From assembly GCA_964639245.1 (NCBI GenBank), contig CAZXCU010000003.1, forward strand, positions 319,603-383,602: a stretch of 64,000 bases of DNA, read 5' to 3'. This document shows, one piece after another, positions 8,394 to 16,695 of this stretch (the first letter of the stretch is position 1; each line of letters starts with the position of its first letter). Both the position numbers and the translations under genes were made by a program. The stretch comes from SB15 sp964639245 (GTDB lineage: Bacteria; Chloroflexota; Anaerolineae; Aggregatilineales; J027). Below the pieces are notes generated by a model, which saw only the letters and a program-made list of their open reading frames with translations, searched no databases and was not told the DNA's origin.

Positions 8394-10391
8394 TCACAAC
8401 ACGCCCCTGTCTTGCAGCGCTTTCATACCTGTTTTTAAAATCGTTACAATACGGTCAACATCATAAATCGCGCCCGCCCATGTGCCGCCGCTTGCTTCTT
8501 GCAGGGCTGCCCACAGGCGCGTATCTTCCGGCAAATCGGGATGGGTGTGCAAATCGGGATGCGGCGGGCGGGTCGTGAGCAAATAATTGGCTTCTTCGGG
8601 GGTAATATCTCCGTTGAGCGTGCCAACCAGATGAATACTGCCCGTTAAATGCTGGCGGTCAATGAGAATTTCGACAATATCTCCATCTCGCAACCTGCCG
8701 ATTGCGCCACCCGCCAGCGCCTCTGGCCCGATATGTCCGATGCACGCCCCGCTCGAAAATCCTGAAAAACGTCCGTCGGTCAGCAGCGAAACGGTTTTTC
8801 CCCAAGGCAGGTAGCGCAGCGCGGAGGTAATCTGGGCGGTTTCTTGCATCCCCGTTCCCATCGGGCCAATGCCAATCAAGACCATCACATCATAAGGTTT
8901 AATCGGGTTTTCGCCCTTGCCCTTGACCGCCCGAATCGCATCCGGTTCGGAGGTGAACACGCGCACCGTCCCTTTGTGGTAATACACTTGCTCGTCATTC
9001 ACCATGGTGGGGTCAATTGCGGTGGCTTTGATGACCGCCCCTTCTGGTGCGATATTGCCTTTGACAAACACAACTGTGCTGGTCAGCCCTTCGCGGCGGG
9101 CGGTGTCCGCGTCCATGATGACCCAATCGGGGTTAATCTGGTCAGCCGATGCCAGTTGTTCACGGACAGCTTTTCGGCGTTCGCTTTGCGCCCACCAATC
9201 CAGCACAGTGCCTAATTTTTCGCCTGTGGCGGTGAGAACCTCCGTATTTAACAGCCCCATCTTGCGTAAATGCAGCATGACTTCTGGCACCCCCCCCGCC
9301 ATGAACACCTGCACCGTGGGAAATTTACGCGGGCCGTTGGGCAGTGCATCCACCAGACGCGGGGTGGTGCGGTTAATTCGATTCCAGTCATCCACAGTGG
9401 GCAAGGGCAATCCTGCCGCATGAGCAATCGCCGGAATATGGAGTAATAAATTGGTTGACCCGCCAAACGCGGCATGAATCAGCATAGCGTTTTCCAGCGC
9501 GGCAGAAGTCAAAATTTTGGCGAGGGGCAGGTTCTCCTGTGCCAATTTTAAAACCGCCAGTGCCGAACGCCGCGCCGCATCCAACCAGATGGGTTCACCG
9601 GAGGGCATCAACGCGGTATGGGGGAGCGCCATGCCAAGCGCCTCTGCCACAACCTGCGCGGTGGCGGCTGTGCCTAAAAATTGACATCCCCCGCCGCTTG
9701 ACCCGCACGCCCGACAGCCCATCGTCGCCGCATAATCCAGCGAAATCATGTCGTGGGCGAAGCGTGCGCCAATAGTTTGAATAATTCCGGCATCTTCGGC
9801 TTCGAGGGCAGGCAGGGTCACCCCGCCGGGAACAATCACCGAGGGCAAGTGGGTACATCCCGCCAGCGCCATCATGGTGGCAGGCAAGCCCTTGTCGCAG
9901 GTCGCAATGCCTAAAATACCTTCCCGCGTGGGCAGCGAACGAATCAAACGCCGCATGACCAGCGCGGCATCATTTCGATAGGGCAAACTGTCCATCATGC
10001 CCGTTGTGCCTTGTGTGCGTCCGTCGCAGGGGTCGCTCACATAAGCCGCAAAAGGCAGCGCTCCATGTTCGCGCAGGGTTTGCGCTGCTGCCCTAACCAG
10101 CAGCCCGATTTCCCAGTGTCCGGTATGGTAGCCTAACGCGGTGGGCGTGCCATCTTCCTCGCGCAAGCCACCCTGCGTGCTGACAATCAGATAGGGCGGA
10201 CGGCCTACATCATCGGGATTCCAACCCATGCCCGCGTTTTGCGTGAGGCCAAAAAGATCCCCGCTCGGCGCATTGAGCAGCATGTCTTCCGTCAGCGGAA
10301 TCTGCCCGTCGGGGCCGTGTCCTTTGGTGCGGGTTTCAAAAATCTGATTGCCGATGATGGCTTCAAAAGTTGGATGTGTGATGGTTTTCAT
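8394..10391 (-). CDS. yjhG: YjhG/YagF-type D-xylonate dehydratase (IlvD/Edd superfamily)
   Basis: A 665-residue protein that follows the E. coli YjhG/YagF family along its length: GPDGQIPLTEDML, PSGDLFGLTQNAGMGW, SDPCDGRTQGTTGMMDSLPYRNDA, CDKGLPATMMAL, GCRACGSSGGGCQFLGTA, HAAFGGSTNLLLHIPAIAH, VGNIAPEGAVIKATAIDP, DGRFSGFSSGACIGHIGPEA. Cysteines C122, C165 and C226/C229/C236 are the candidate Fe-S ligands of the superfamily. It would dehydrate D-xylonate to 2-keto-3-deoxy-xylonate in the non-phosphorylative pentose pathway. It is a single-gene unit, with xylose dehydrogenase and aldolase partners not in this window. The substrate is inferred from family membership; other sugar acids are possible. 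Confidence 0.9.
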   Translation of the reverse strand: MKTITHPTFEAIIGNQIFETRTKGHGPDGQIPLTEDMLLNAPSGDLFGLTQNAGMGWNPDDVGRPPYLIVSTQGGLREEDGTPTALGYHTGHWEIGLLVRAAAQTLREHGALPFAAYVSDPCDGRTQGTTGMMDSLPYRNDAALVMRRLIRSLPTREGILGIATCDKGLPATMMALAGCTHLPSVIVPGGVTLPALEAEDAGIIQTIGARFAHDMISLDYAATMGCRACGSSGGGCQFLGTAATAQVVAEALGMALPHTALMPSGEPIWLDAARRSALAVLKLAQENLPLAKILTSAALENAMLIHAAFGGSTNLLLHIPAIAHAAGLPLPTVDDWNRINRTTPRLVDALPNGPRKFPTVQVFMAGGVPEVMLHLRKMGLLNTEVLTATGEKLGTVLDWWAQSERRKAVREQLASADQINPDWVIMDADTARREGLTSTVVFVKGNIAPEGAVIKATAIDPTMVNDEQVYYHKGTVRVFTSEPDAIRAVKGKGENPIKPYDVMVLIGIGPMGTGMQETAQITSALRYLPWGKTVSLLTDGRFSGFSSGACIGHIGPEALAGGAIGRLRDGDIVEILIDRQHLTGSIHLVGTLNGDITPEEANYLLTTRPPHPDLHTHPDLPEDTRLWAALQEASGGTWAGAIYDVDRIVTILKTGMKALQDRGVL

Positions 10392-10476
10392 GTGGCGACC
10401 TCCCCCTTTGATAATACCGCAAAATCACCGTCTCAACTATCTAGCCATGCTATAATTGCTCGAAAGGAGCGCGAAC

Positions 10477-10737
10477 ATGACCACCTTGCAAGTTGTCAAC
10501 ATCACCGACGAAATATTAGACTTTTTAGCGACTGCCCCGACCAAAGAACAAATTTTAGCATTTAAGATTTCTGATGAATTGCAACTGCGGGTAAGTTTTC
10601 TGCTCGATAAAAATACCGAAGCGGGCTTAACTGAGCAAGAAAATGCCGAATTAGATGAAATCATTCGTTTAGACCGTTTCATGTCCCGTCTCAAAGTCAG
10701 AGTGAAGAAGCAACGAAATGGCCTACATTCCAGATAA
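10477..10737 (+). CDS. Small helical protein preceding an HNH gene
   Basis: An 86-residue acidic/helical protein starting MTTLQVVNITDEILDFL at 10477 behind AAGGAG, with a TATAAT at 10451-10456. It ends in a basic tail (RLKVRVKKQR) and overlaps the following HNH endonuclease start by 20 nt, so the two were translated together. Small proteins of this kind often precede this HNH family. Whether it is an antitoxin or accessory factor is not known. It is intact whereas its partner is broken. Confidence 0.65.
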   Translation: MTTLQVVNITDEILDFLATAPTKEQILAFKISDELQLRVSFLLDKNTEAGLTEQENAELDEIIRLDRFMSRLKVRVKKQRNGLHSR

Positions 10738-11275
10738 ATTAAGGCAAATGGTCAAAGAGCGGGCAGAGGATTGCTGCGAATATTGTTTGCTTTCGCAAAA
10801 GGCACGGTTAGTTAATTTCTAGATAGACCATGTGAGGCCGCTTAAACACCACGGCAAAACCGACTTGATGAATCTTTGTAGTTCTTGTCCTGAATGTAAC
10901 CGTAATAAAGGTTCTGATTTTGCCTCGTTTGACCTAGACACGGATGAGATTATCCCCTTATTCAACCCGCGAACAGACTTATGGACAGATCATTTTCGCT
11001 TATGGACAAATCAATTAAAAACCAAACGATTGCGGACAGCATGGATGCTGTCCCTACAAGAAATGCACCCGTAGGGACGGGATATATCCCGTCCGCTAAA
11101 GTTGGATTCATTTAAGGTCTAATTGCCTTGTCCATTAGATGGGGCAACAATTATCGCTTTAACGGCTATCGGGCGCGTAACGGTGGCATTGCTGCACCTG
11201 AATAACAAAGAGCGCCTTGTGGAACGCGAGGAAATGTTAGAAGTTGGAGATTATCCATGCAAATCCCTTGTATAA
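10718..11275 (+). pseudogene. HNH endonuclease, nonsense-mutated and MITE-interrupted
   Basis: Reads MAYIPDKLRQMV...CEYCLL from 10718, then TAG at 10820-10822 exactly where the family has the Glu before the catalytic IDH (a single-base change from GAG would do it). It continues IDHVRPLKHHGKTDL, LCSSCPECNRNKGSD (zinc cysteines and HNH Asn) and FNPRTDLWTDHFRL. MITE copy 2 (11003-11134) then cuts the gene. After it comes DGATIIALTAIGRVTVALLHLNN, stop at 11275. Deleting the element plus one TTA rejoins HFRL-DGATI in frame. The gene is therefore inactivated twice. A GTG restart at 10832 would lack the IDH motif. Confidence 0.92.
11003..11134 (+). mobile_element. MITE copy 2, 132 bp, TTA target duplication
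   Basis: By eye identical or almost identical to copy 1 and in the same orientation, from TGGACAAATC to GCCTTGTCCA. It has flanking TTA at 11000-11002 and 11135-11137. It interrupts the HNH gene, and the reconstructed empty site CGC-TTA-GAT restores the frame. The near-identity of copies 1 and 2 points to recent transposition. Confidence 0.88.
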
Positions 11276-11330
11276 TGGGCGAAATGGTCTTTTTTAGATA
11301 AAAATAAACAACTTAAGGAGTCTTACCACT

Positions 11331-11561
11331 ATGACGACCATCGCCAACATGACCACCGAAGAATTGAAAAAATTCGTCGAAGCAACTTTAGACGAGCGTT
11401 TAACACAATTTTTAGGGTCGTTTGAGATTGCTGAGACTGCCGATTTGGAGACTGACTTGACATGGGATGAAATACGCGCTCTAGCCAAACGCTACCGATG
11501 GACACCCCCGACGGGTGCAAAATCCTCTTTGGAATTGCTACGAGAAGACCGAGAAAACTAA
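11331..11561 (+). CDS. VapB-type antitoxin
   Basis: A 76-residue acidic protein (EELKKFVEATLDERLTQFLG; LETDLTWDEIRALAKR) whose stop overlaps the PIN toxin start by one base (TAATG). This layout and size are typical of VapB antitoxins, although no clear AbrB or ribbon-helix-helix motif is seen. AAGGAG precedes the start, and a TATAAT sits at 11271-11276 at the end of the HNH pseudogene. Confidence 0.65.
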   Translation: MTTIANMTTEELKKFVEATLDERLTQFLGSFEIAETADLETDLTWDEIRALAKRYRWTPPTGAKSSLELLREDREN

Positions 11562-11989
11562 TGGCAAATTATGTCGTTGATGCCAGTGTGGTCATTGAGT
11601 ATCTTGTTGTGGGAGCGTTGACCCCGAATGTGAACGCTTTTTTTAACCAAGTTACAGCAACAGATCGGCTAGTTGTCCCAGAATTTTGCTTGCTAGAATG
11701 TACCAATGTCATCTGGAAACAGGTACGTTTTAATGGTTTACCCCGTACCGATGCTGAAAATTTACTCAAGGTACTGCGAGCCTTAAAATTACAGCGCACG
11801 CCAATGAAGCACCTGTTGGAGAGAACACTGGCAATTGCCTTAGATAATTCACGTGCCGCCTACGATTCAGGCTATATTGCTTTGTCACTCTACTATGGTT
11901 ATCCCTTGATTACGCTTGATCAGCCACAAATCCGTGCTGCAACCATACAGGGAGCAACGCTAAAGCCCATCACGGATTTTAAACCCTAG
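11561..11989 (+). CDS. VapC-type PIN-domain toxin
   Basis: A 142-residue PIN protein starting MANYVVDASVVIEYLV: the first acidic residue is D7, the second is in PEFCLLECTNVIWK, and the later ones are in AYDSGYIALSLYYGYPLITLD. The active-site set looks complete, so an RNase toxin is expected. Start ATG 11561 overlaps the antitoxin stop; a longer frame to 11498 is a frame artefact. This is a different subfamily from the broken PIN toxin at 66-692. Confidence 0.85.
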   Translation: MANYVVDASVVIEYLVVGALTPNVNAFFNQVTATDRLVVPEFCLLECTNVIWKQVRFNGLPRTDAENLLKVLRALKLQRTPMKHLLERTLAIALDNSRAAYDSGYIALSLYYGYPLITLDQPQIRAATIQGATLKPITDFKP

Positions 11990-12042
11990 CAACTTTTGTA
12001 TAGACCATTATCTTTAAGAAAAGCATAGAGGAGAGCATGTTG

Positions 12043-13122
12043 ATGAGAAGTCTGGTTGTGTTTTTGATGTGCTTCATCGTGATTGTTCAGACCATCCATG
12101 CCCAAGCGGATGATTTGACCGCAATTCTGGAAACTTACGTCGCCGAGGACGATCCCGGGGTGGTGCTGCTGGTGGATACCGAAGACGACACCCTGACCGC
12201 CGTGCGCGGCCTTGCTGACCTCGAAAATGGCACGCCGATGCAGCTTTCAGACCGTTTTCGCATCGCCAGCGTGAGCAAACCCTTTGTGGCGGTGCTGACT
12301 CTCCTGCTGGTGGAGGAGGAACTTATCGAACTGGATGCCCCTATCGCCGATTATCTGCCTGCCGAAATCATCGCGGGTATCGAAAATGGGGACACCGTGA
12401 CGGTGCGCCAACTGCTCCAGATGACCAGTGGTATTTATAACTATACCGAAAGCGATGCCTATTATGACACGGTTTTTGCCGACCCGGAAACAGCGTGGAC
12501 AGCCGCCGATACGGTTGCGCTGGTCGAAGGCCAACCCGCTTATTTTGCGCCGGGCGAAGGCTATTATTACAGCAACACCAATTACACCCTTGCCCAACTG
12601 GTGATTGAATCCGTCACGGGGGTCGGTTTGGGGGAAAATCTCAAAACGCGCATTTTTGACCCGTTGGGCATGTCCAGCACCTTTTTAGAAAACAACGCCA
12701 CCATCGGCGAGGGGCTTGCACAGGGCTATACCGATTGGGATGGCGATGGCACGCTGGATAACGTCACCCGTGTCAATGATGGCATTGGCTTGGGGGATGG
12801 CGGCATCGTCAGCACGGCGGAAGATCTGGTCTTGTTTGTGCGCGGGCTGTTTGAAGGCGATTTGTTGAGTGAAGACTCCTCTGCTGAACTCACCCATTTT
12901 ATCGACGATGGGGAAGGTGGGTGGTATGGCTTGGGATTGGAATGGGTCGAAACAGACACCGGCGAATGGATGGGGCATTCCGGTTTGAGTTCCGGTTTTC
13001 AGTCGATGATGTATTATTCCGAAGAAGAATCGGCGGTGGTCATCGCGCTGACCAACTCCACCGATGTTGAATATCTTTATGATATTGCCGTTGAAGCGGC
13101 TGAGGCGGTTCTCGGCGAGTAG
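12043..13122 (+). CDS. Secreted beta-lactamase-family (class C type) serine hydrolase
   Basis: A 359-residue exported protein. The signal peptide ends at IHAQA. The class C/PBP fold shows S-V-S-K as the catalytic SxxK (in FRIASVSKPFVA), Y-S-N (YYYSNTNYTLAQLV) as the YxN motif, and GHSGLSSGFQS as the third conserved region in place of KTG. Such proteins are D-aminopeptidases, esterases or peptidoglycan-peptide hydrolases more often than true beta-lactamases. Start at 12043 is preferred over 12037 because GGAG at 12030-12033 is then correctly spaced. Monocistronic. Confidence 0.88.
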   Translation: MRSLVVFLMCFIVIVQTIHAQADDLTAILETYVAEDDPGVVLLVDTEDDTLTAVRGLADLENGTPMQLSDRFRIASVSKPFVAVLTLLLVEEELIELDAPIADYLPAEIIAGIENGDTVTVRQLLQMTSGIYNYTESDAYYDTVFADPETAWTAADTVALVEGQPAYFAPGEGYYYSNTNYTLAQLVIESVTGVGLGENLKTRIFDPLGMSSTFLENNATIGEGLAQGYTDWDGDGTLDNVTRVNDGIGLGDGGIVSTAEDLVLFVRGLFEGDLLSEDSSAELTHFIDDGEGGWYGLGLEWVETDTGEWMGHSGLSSGFQSMMYYSEEESAVVIALTNSTDVEYLYDIAVEAAEAVLGE

Positions 13123-13172
13123 CGCGGGCGGGGTTCTCCTGTACAATCGGAGAGAAGCCGAAGGAGAACCCC

Positions 13173-14039
13173 ATGCCATTACGAGACAAAACTGTTTTAC
13201 AAAATATCCGTCTTTTTCAACTCTTGGATGACCACGAACTGGAGGTGCTGGCGCAAGAATTGGATGAGGTGAACTTCCTCGCCGGACAAAAGATTTTTAG
13301 CGAAGGCGATGAGGGCGGCAAAATGTACATCATCCAATCGGGACGGATTGAATTGTTCCTGCTTGACCGTGACAATGAACGGGTCACGCTGGGAGTTTTG
13401 GCAACAGGTGATTTATTTGGTGAATTTTCTCTCTTGGACAATGCCCCCCGTTCCGCCAGCGCCAAAGCCCTTGAAAATACCCATCTGCTGGTGGTTGACC
13501 GCAACGACCTTGTGTCGCTGGTAACCGCCCATCCTCATGCTGCCCTCGATATTATGCAAATTTTAAGCAGCTATGTCCGCCAGACCAACAATCTGGTGCA
13601 GGAACGCATGATTCGGAATGTCAACCGCGCCATGCCCACGGCACAAACATTCGGGGAACGTCTGGCAGATGCCCTCACCACTTTTGCCAGCAATATTTAT
13701 TTTGCCTATTTCAGTTTTGGCTGGTTTTTTGTCTGGATTGTATGGAATATGGAAATTATTCCCGGTGTGCAGGCTTTTGACCCTTTTCCGTTTGGGTTGT
13801 TGACGACGATTGTCTCATTAGAGGCCATTTTTCTCTCGCTGTTCGTCCTCATCAGCCAGAATCGCCAGGCCGCCCGCGATAAAATCCGTAACGATATTGA
13901 ATACGAAGTCAATATCAAGGCCGAACTCGAAGTCCGTGAACTCAGCCGTCAGATTGAGTCGCTCCAAGAAATTATGCTGCAACATCTGTCCCATCTGGGG
14001 GCATTTCAGACAGAAAATAAAAAGCTGCCGCCTACTTAA
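13173..14039 (+). CDS. Cyclic-nucleotide-binding domain fused to DUF1003 membrane domain
   Basis: A 288-residue protein. Residues 1-125 are a cNMP-binding beta-roll (ELDEVNFLAGQKIFSEGDEGGKMYIIQSGRIELFL; GDLFGEFSLLDNAPRSASAKA, the phosphate-binding cassette with its Glu and the Arg after SA). There is no helix-turn-helix. Residues 160-245 match DUF1003, with two membrane helices (IYFAYFSFGWFFVWIVW; LLTTIVSLEAIFLSLFVLI) followed by RQAARDKIRNDIEYEVN. A coiled helical tail follows. It looks like a membrane protein gated or controlled by a cyclic nucleotide; ligand and output are unknown. Its end overlaps the convergent next gene by 8 bases. Confidence 0.82.
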   Translation: MPLRDKTVLQNIRLFQLLDDHELEVLAQELDEVNFLAGQKIFSEGDEGGKMYIIQSGRIELFLLDRDNERVTLGVLATGDLFGEFSLLDNAPRSASAKALENTHLLVVDRNDLVSLVTAHPHAALDIMQILSSYVRQTNNLVQERMIRNVNRAMPTAQTFGERLADALTTFASNIYFAYFSFGWFFVWIVWNMEIIPGVQAFDPFPFGLLTTIVSLEAIFLSLFVLISQNRQAARDKIRNDIEYEVNIKAELEVRELSRQIESLQEIMLQHLSHLGAFQTENKKLPPT

Positions 14040-15258
14040 CCCGTCGGCGCAAAATCTTCGGTGTGCTAAATTTGGGACGGGTGAAAATTGGCTTGCGCGG
14101 CAAAATCCGATCCCGCGAGAGGCGAAGCGGACTAGAAATTTTAAACGTCGGAATAATACGGCGCGGGGTGCGGGCAGAGCGCACGGCTTTTTGCATCCGA
14201 CGGCGGTACACACGCAGTGGCACACGCGGATTGAGCTTGCCACGCACAAAAAAGCTGTACACATCCCAATCGTAAATCAGCACCAGAATCCCTTCGAGCG
14301 GAAAGCGGGTGACAGAAATACGGTTGTAATCGGAGGTAAGCGTTTTGGGACGGCTGCCATCCCCGATTTCGCCCTCCCAGACAGTGGTCGAATTTTTGCC
14401 CAGATTAATGAAGCCGGTAATCACGCTGGCATTGTCTGGCAGACGGTTGGCAATCCGGCTCAAAAGCGGGGTGGTTCTGTCCAGCGCCCGCGAGACCCGT
14501 TTGGCAGTTTTGCTGCTTGTGACCATTTTGAACAGGCTGTGCATGGGGGTTCCCGCGCATGTCCACTGGACACAGGTGACTTTTTGCCCATCCAAGCGTG
14601 ATTTTTCTGCATAGACCAGCGAACCGAGCAACACAAAAATGCTCAACAGGCGGTAAATATCATGCACCTGTTTATCGGTTTTACGGCGGGGGTTAAACGA
14701 CTTCTGGAAGGAATGGATCAAATTGTGCAGGGCTTTACGGCTGGCTTGTCCGGCGGGCGAAAGCGACTGCGTTTCCGGCAAGTCGGGATTGGCAAGGTCA
14801 TTGAGCAGGCTTTGAAAATAATCCCGAATCAGCGCTTTGGTCACGGGTTTGGGGGTCAGAAAAATCTCAGACACCTCAAGGAAGCCGCCCGTCTGATGCG
14901 CCGTAATCCGCCGATAGAGTTCGGCGCGGAGTGGTTTGGAGAGTATTTTTTCAAAACTGGCTTCAATCGAATGAATTAAATCGGTCGTAATATCGTGGGG
15001 TGTGCCGCAGGTCAGCATGGCGCAGCCCAGAATTTCGCCCTGCAATTCCAGTATGGCAAGGACATTTTCGGGCGCACGGCTGTAATTGTTCAGGTAATCA
15101 AAAATCGCCTGTTCCTCGAGTGCTTGTCCCCAATCCTCAAAGGACTCGATATACAGGGCAATCAATTTTTTTGTACGCGGGTCATCGGGTGAAAGGGTGT
15201 CGATCACACGGAAATGAAGCGGCGTTTCGGACAACAAACGGATGATTTCACCTTGCAT
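14032..15258 (-). CDS. Unrecognised protein, weak acyltransferase-like N-terminus
   Basis: About 408 residues if started at MQGEIIRLL (15258). A Met two codons earlier (15264) is equally possible, and the frame is open to 15321. The first 170 residues (DPRTKKLIALYIESFEDW; VLAILELQGEILGCAML) have the feel of a GNAT-like acetyltransferase, but no acetyl-CoA loop was identified. The middle is mixed, and the last 80 residues are strikingly basic (RVYRRRMQKAVRSARTPRR), which suggests nucleic-acid or membrane-phosphate contact. No membrane helices. Function unknown. Confidence 0.6.
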   Translation of the reverse strand: MQGEIIRLLSETPLHFRVIDTLSPDDPRTKKLIALYIESFEDWGQALEEQAIFDYLNNYSRAPENVLAILELQGEILGCAMLTCGTPHDITTDLIHSIEASFEKILSKPLRAELYRRITAHQTGGFLEVSEIFLTPKPVTKALIRDYFQSLLNDLANPDLPETQSLSPAGQASRKALHNLIHSFQKSFNPRRKTDKQVHDIYRLLSIFVLLGSLVYAEKSRLDGQKVTCVQWTCAGTPMHSLFKMVTSSKTAKRVSRALDRTTPLLSRIANRLPDNASVITGFINLGKNSTTVWEGEIGDGSRPKTLTSDYNRISVTRFPLEGILVLIYDWDVYSFFVRGKLNPRVPLRVYRRRMQKAVRSARTPRRIIPTFKISSPLRLSRDRILPRKPIFTRPKFSTPKILRRRVK

Positions 15259-15426
15259 CGTCATTTCCCGTACCAGAAAACTGCCTGAGTGTACAGCAAA
15301 ATAGCGAAAATGTAAAAACACCCGGATTCAACTTCATCTTATCTTCATGCCGATTTCAGATATTTTTCACGCGCAAGATGTAGCTTACGGGCTATGATTG
15401 CCGCCGAATATCATGGGAGTAGCGCA

Positions 15427-15969
15427 ATGCCTTTATATGAATGTGACCCGGCGATTGAACTCAATGGCAAAAGTGCCTCTTCGCTCATTGAGAACATCAA
15501 CTATCGCAACATCAAGCCGATTTTAGACCGTCATGGGTTAAACACGATTGACCCGGAGGGATGGTATCCCTTGCAAAGTTTGCTCAACGTCCTGCGCGAT
15601 ATTGCCGACGAAAGCGGCTCAACGTTCAATTTTGTGAGCATCGGCATGGCAGCCGGCAGCAGTGGCGCGATTCCGCCGCAGTTGCAGGAAATGGGTTTTG
15701 AAGCAGTTCTCTTGAGTTATGATAAAATTTATGCGATGCGCCATCGCAATGGTGAAGCAGGCACGGTCAAGGTCGAAAAAGTGGCGGACAAACACCTCAA
15801 AGTCAGCATGGCGATTCCGTATCCCGAAGATGTATTTTACGGGGTGATTTATGCCTATGCCCGCCGTCTGCTGCCCGAAGGAACCTTTGTAGCGGTGGTG
15901 TATGATGAAGATACCCCGCGTCCCGCACAGGGCGGCGATGTGGCAATTTTGCATGTGAAGTGGGAATGA
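15427..15969 (+). CDS. Three-member paralogue family, member 1 (unknown function)
   Basis: 180 residues starting MPLYECDPAIELNG behind GGGAG. It shares with the protein at 30784-31326 the pattern NY-NIK-IL--H-L, EGWY-LQ--LNV, STFN-VSIG, YDKIY--R-RNG-AG, the YGVIY-YARR(L/I)LP-GTFV segment, YDE--PR and a terminal WE. A more divergent third member is at 31803-32348. Soluble, with no signal peptide. A small ligand- or heme-binding sensor domain (V4R- or HNOB-like in size) is conceivable, but I do not recognise the family. Its stop overlaps the aat start (ATGA), so the two are translationally coupled. Confidence 0.7.
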   Translation: MPLYECDPAIELNGKSASSLIENINYRNIKPILDRHGLNTIDPEGWYPLQSLLNVLRDIADESGSTFNFVSIGMAAGSSGAIPPQLQEMGFEAVLLSYDKIYAMRHRNGEAGTVKVEKVADKHLKVSMAIPYPEDVFYGVIYAYARRLLPEGTFVAVVYDEDTPRPAQGGDVAILHVKWE

Positions 15970-16565
15970 GCCGACTCGATCCGAAGTTTTTGATTTCCGC
16001 CTATGCTCAGGGTGTGTTTCCGATGGCACACCCTGACGGTGAAATTTATATTTACGACCCCGACCCCCGCGCCATTATTCCGCTTGATGACCGCTTTCAT
16101 GTTCCCCGTTCGCTGCGCCGCGCTATGCGAAAAAATCCCTATGAAATCCGCGTCGATTCGGATTTTCGCGGGGTGATGCTGGCCTGTGCTGCGACTGCGC
16201 CAGACCGCCCGACGACATGGATTAACGACGACATTTTAGAGAGCTACGTCAAACTGCATGAAATGGGCTTGGCGCACAGTGTCGAATGCTGGCAGGATGA
16301 AAAATTGGTCGGCGGGTTGTATGGAGTCGCCATTCGCGGATTGTTTGCGGGGGAAAGCATGTTCAGCCGTGCGACGGATGCGAGCAAAATCGCGCTGGTG
16401 CATCTGGTGGAACGGTTGCGAAAAGGCGGTTTTACCCTGCTGGATACGCAATTCAAAACGGAACACCTTGCCCGATTCGGCGCGTATGAAATTTCGCGGG
16501 CAGAATATCAGCAACGATTGGCTGAAGCACTCAAGATCGAAGGGATGTTTTTTCCTGAAGTGTAA
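15966..16565 (+). CDS. aat: Leucyl/phenylalanyl-tRNA--protein transferase
   Basis: A 199-residue enzyme that adds Leu or Phe from aminoacyl-tRNA to N-terminal Arg/Lys of proteins, making N-degrons for ClpAP-type proteolysis. Family motifs are clear: LISAYAQGVFPMAHPDGEIYIYDPDPRAIIPLD, FHVPRSLRRAMRK, TWINDDILESYVKLHEMGLAHSVECW, LVGGLYGVAIRGLFAGESMFSRATDASKIALVHLVERL and LLDTQF-TEHLARFGAYEISR. The start ATG overlaps the upstream stop as ATGA. It is the only clearly housekeeping gene attached to a member of the three-paralogue family. Confidence 0.96.
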   Translation: MSRLDPKFLISAYAQGVFPMAHPDGEIYIYDPDPRAIIPLDDRFHVPRSLRRAMRKNPYEIRVDSDFRGVMLACAATAPDRPTTWINDDILESYVKLHEMGLAHSVECWQDEKLVGGLYGVAIRGLFAGESMFSRATDASKIALVHLVERLRKGGFTLLDTQFKTEHLARFGAYEISRAEYQQRLAEALKIEGMFFPEV

Positions 16566-16695
16566 ATCTTTCGGGCGGTATAAACTGTAAGGTCTATCAG
16601 GTTTGTATCATGCAATACAGAGGAAAGTGCCTTCCAAACGTCAAAGAAAGTAAGGGGTAAATTTCTTATCATGGGGAAAACAAAGGACGCCTCTG

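Noticed and set aside
10820..10822. TAG recoding (readthrough) in the HNH gene
   Set aside because: The same gene is also cut by a MITE, so simple inactivation explains both; no recoding signal seen.
15960..15965. GTG start for aat
   Set aside because: The ATG at 15966 overlapping the upstream TGA gives the conserved N-terminus MSRLDPKFLI and the usual coupling.
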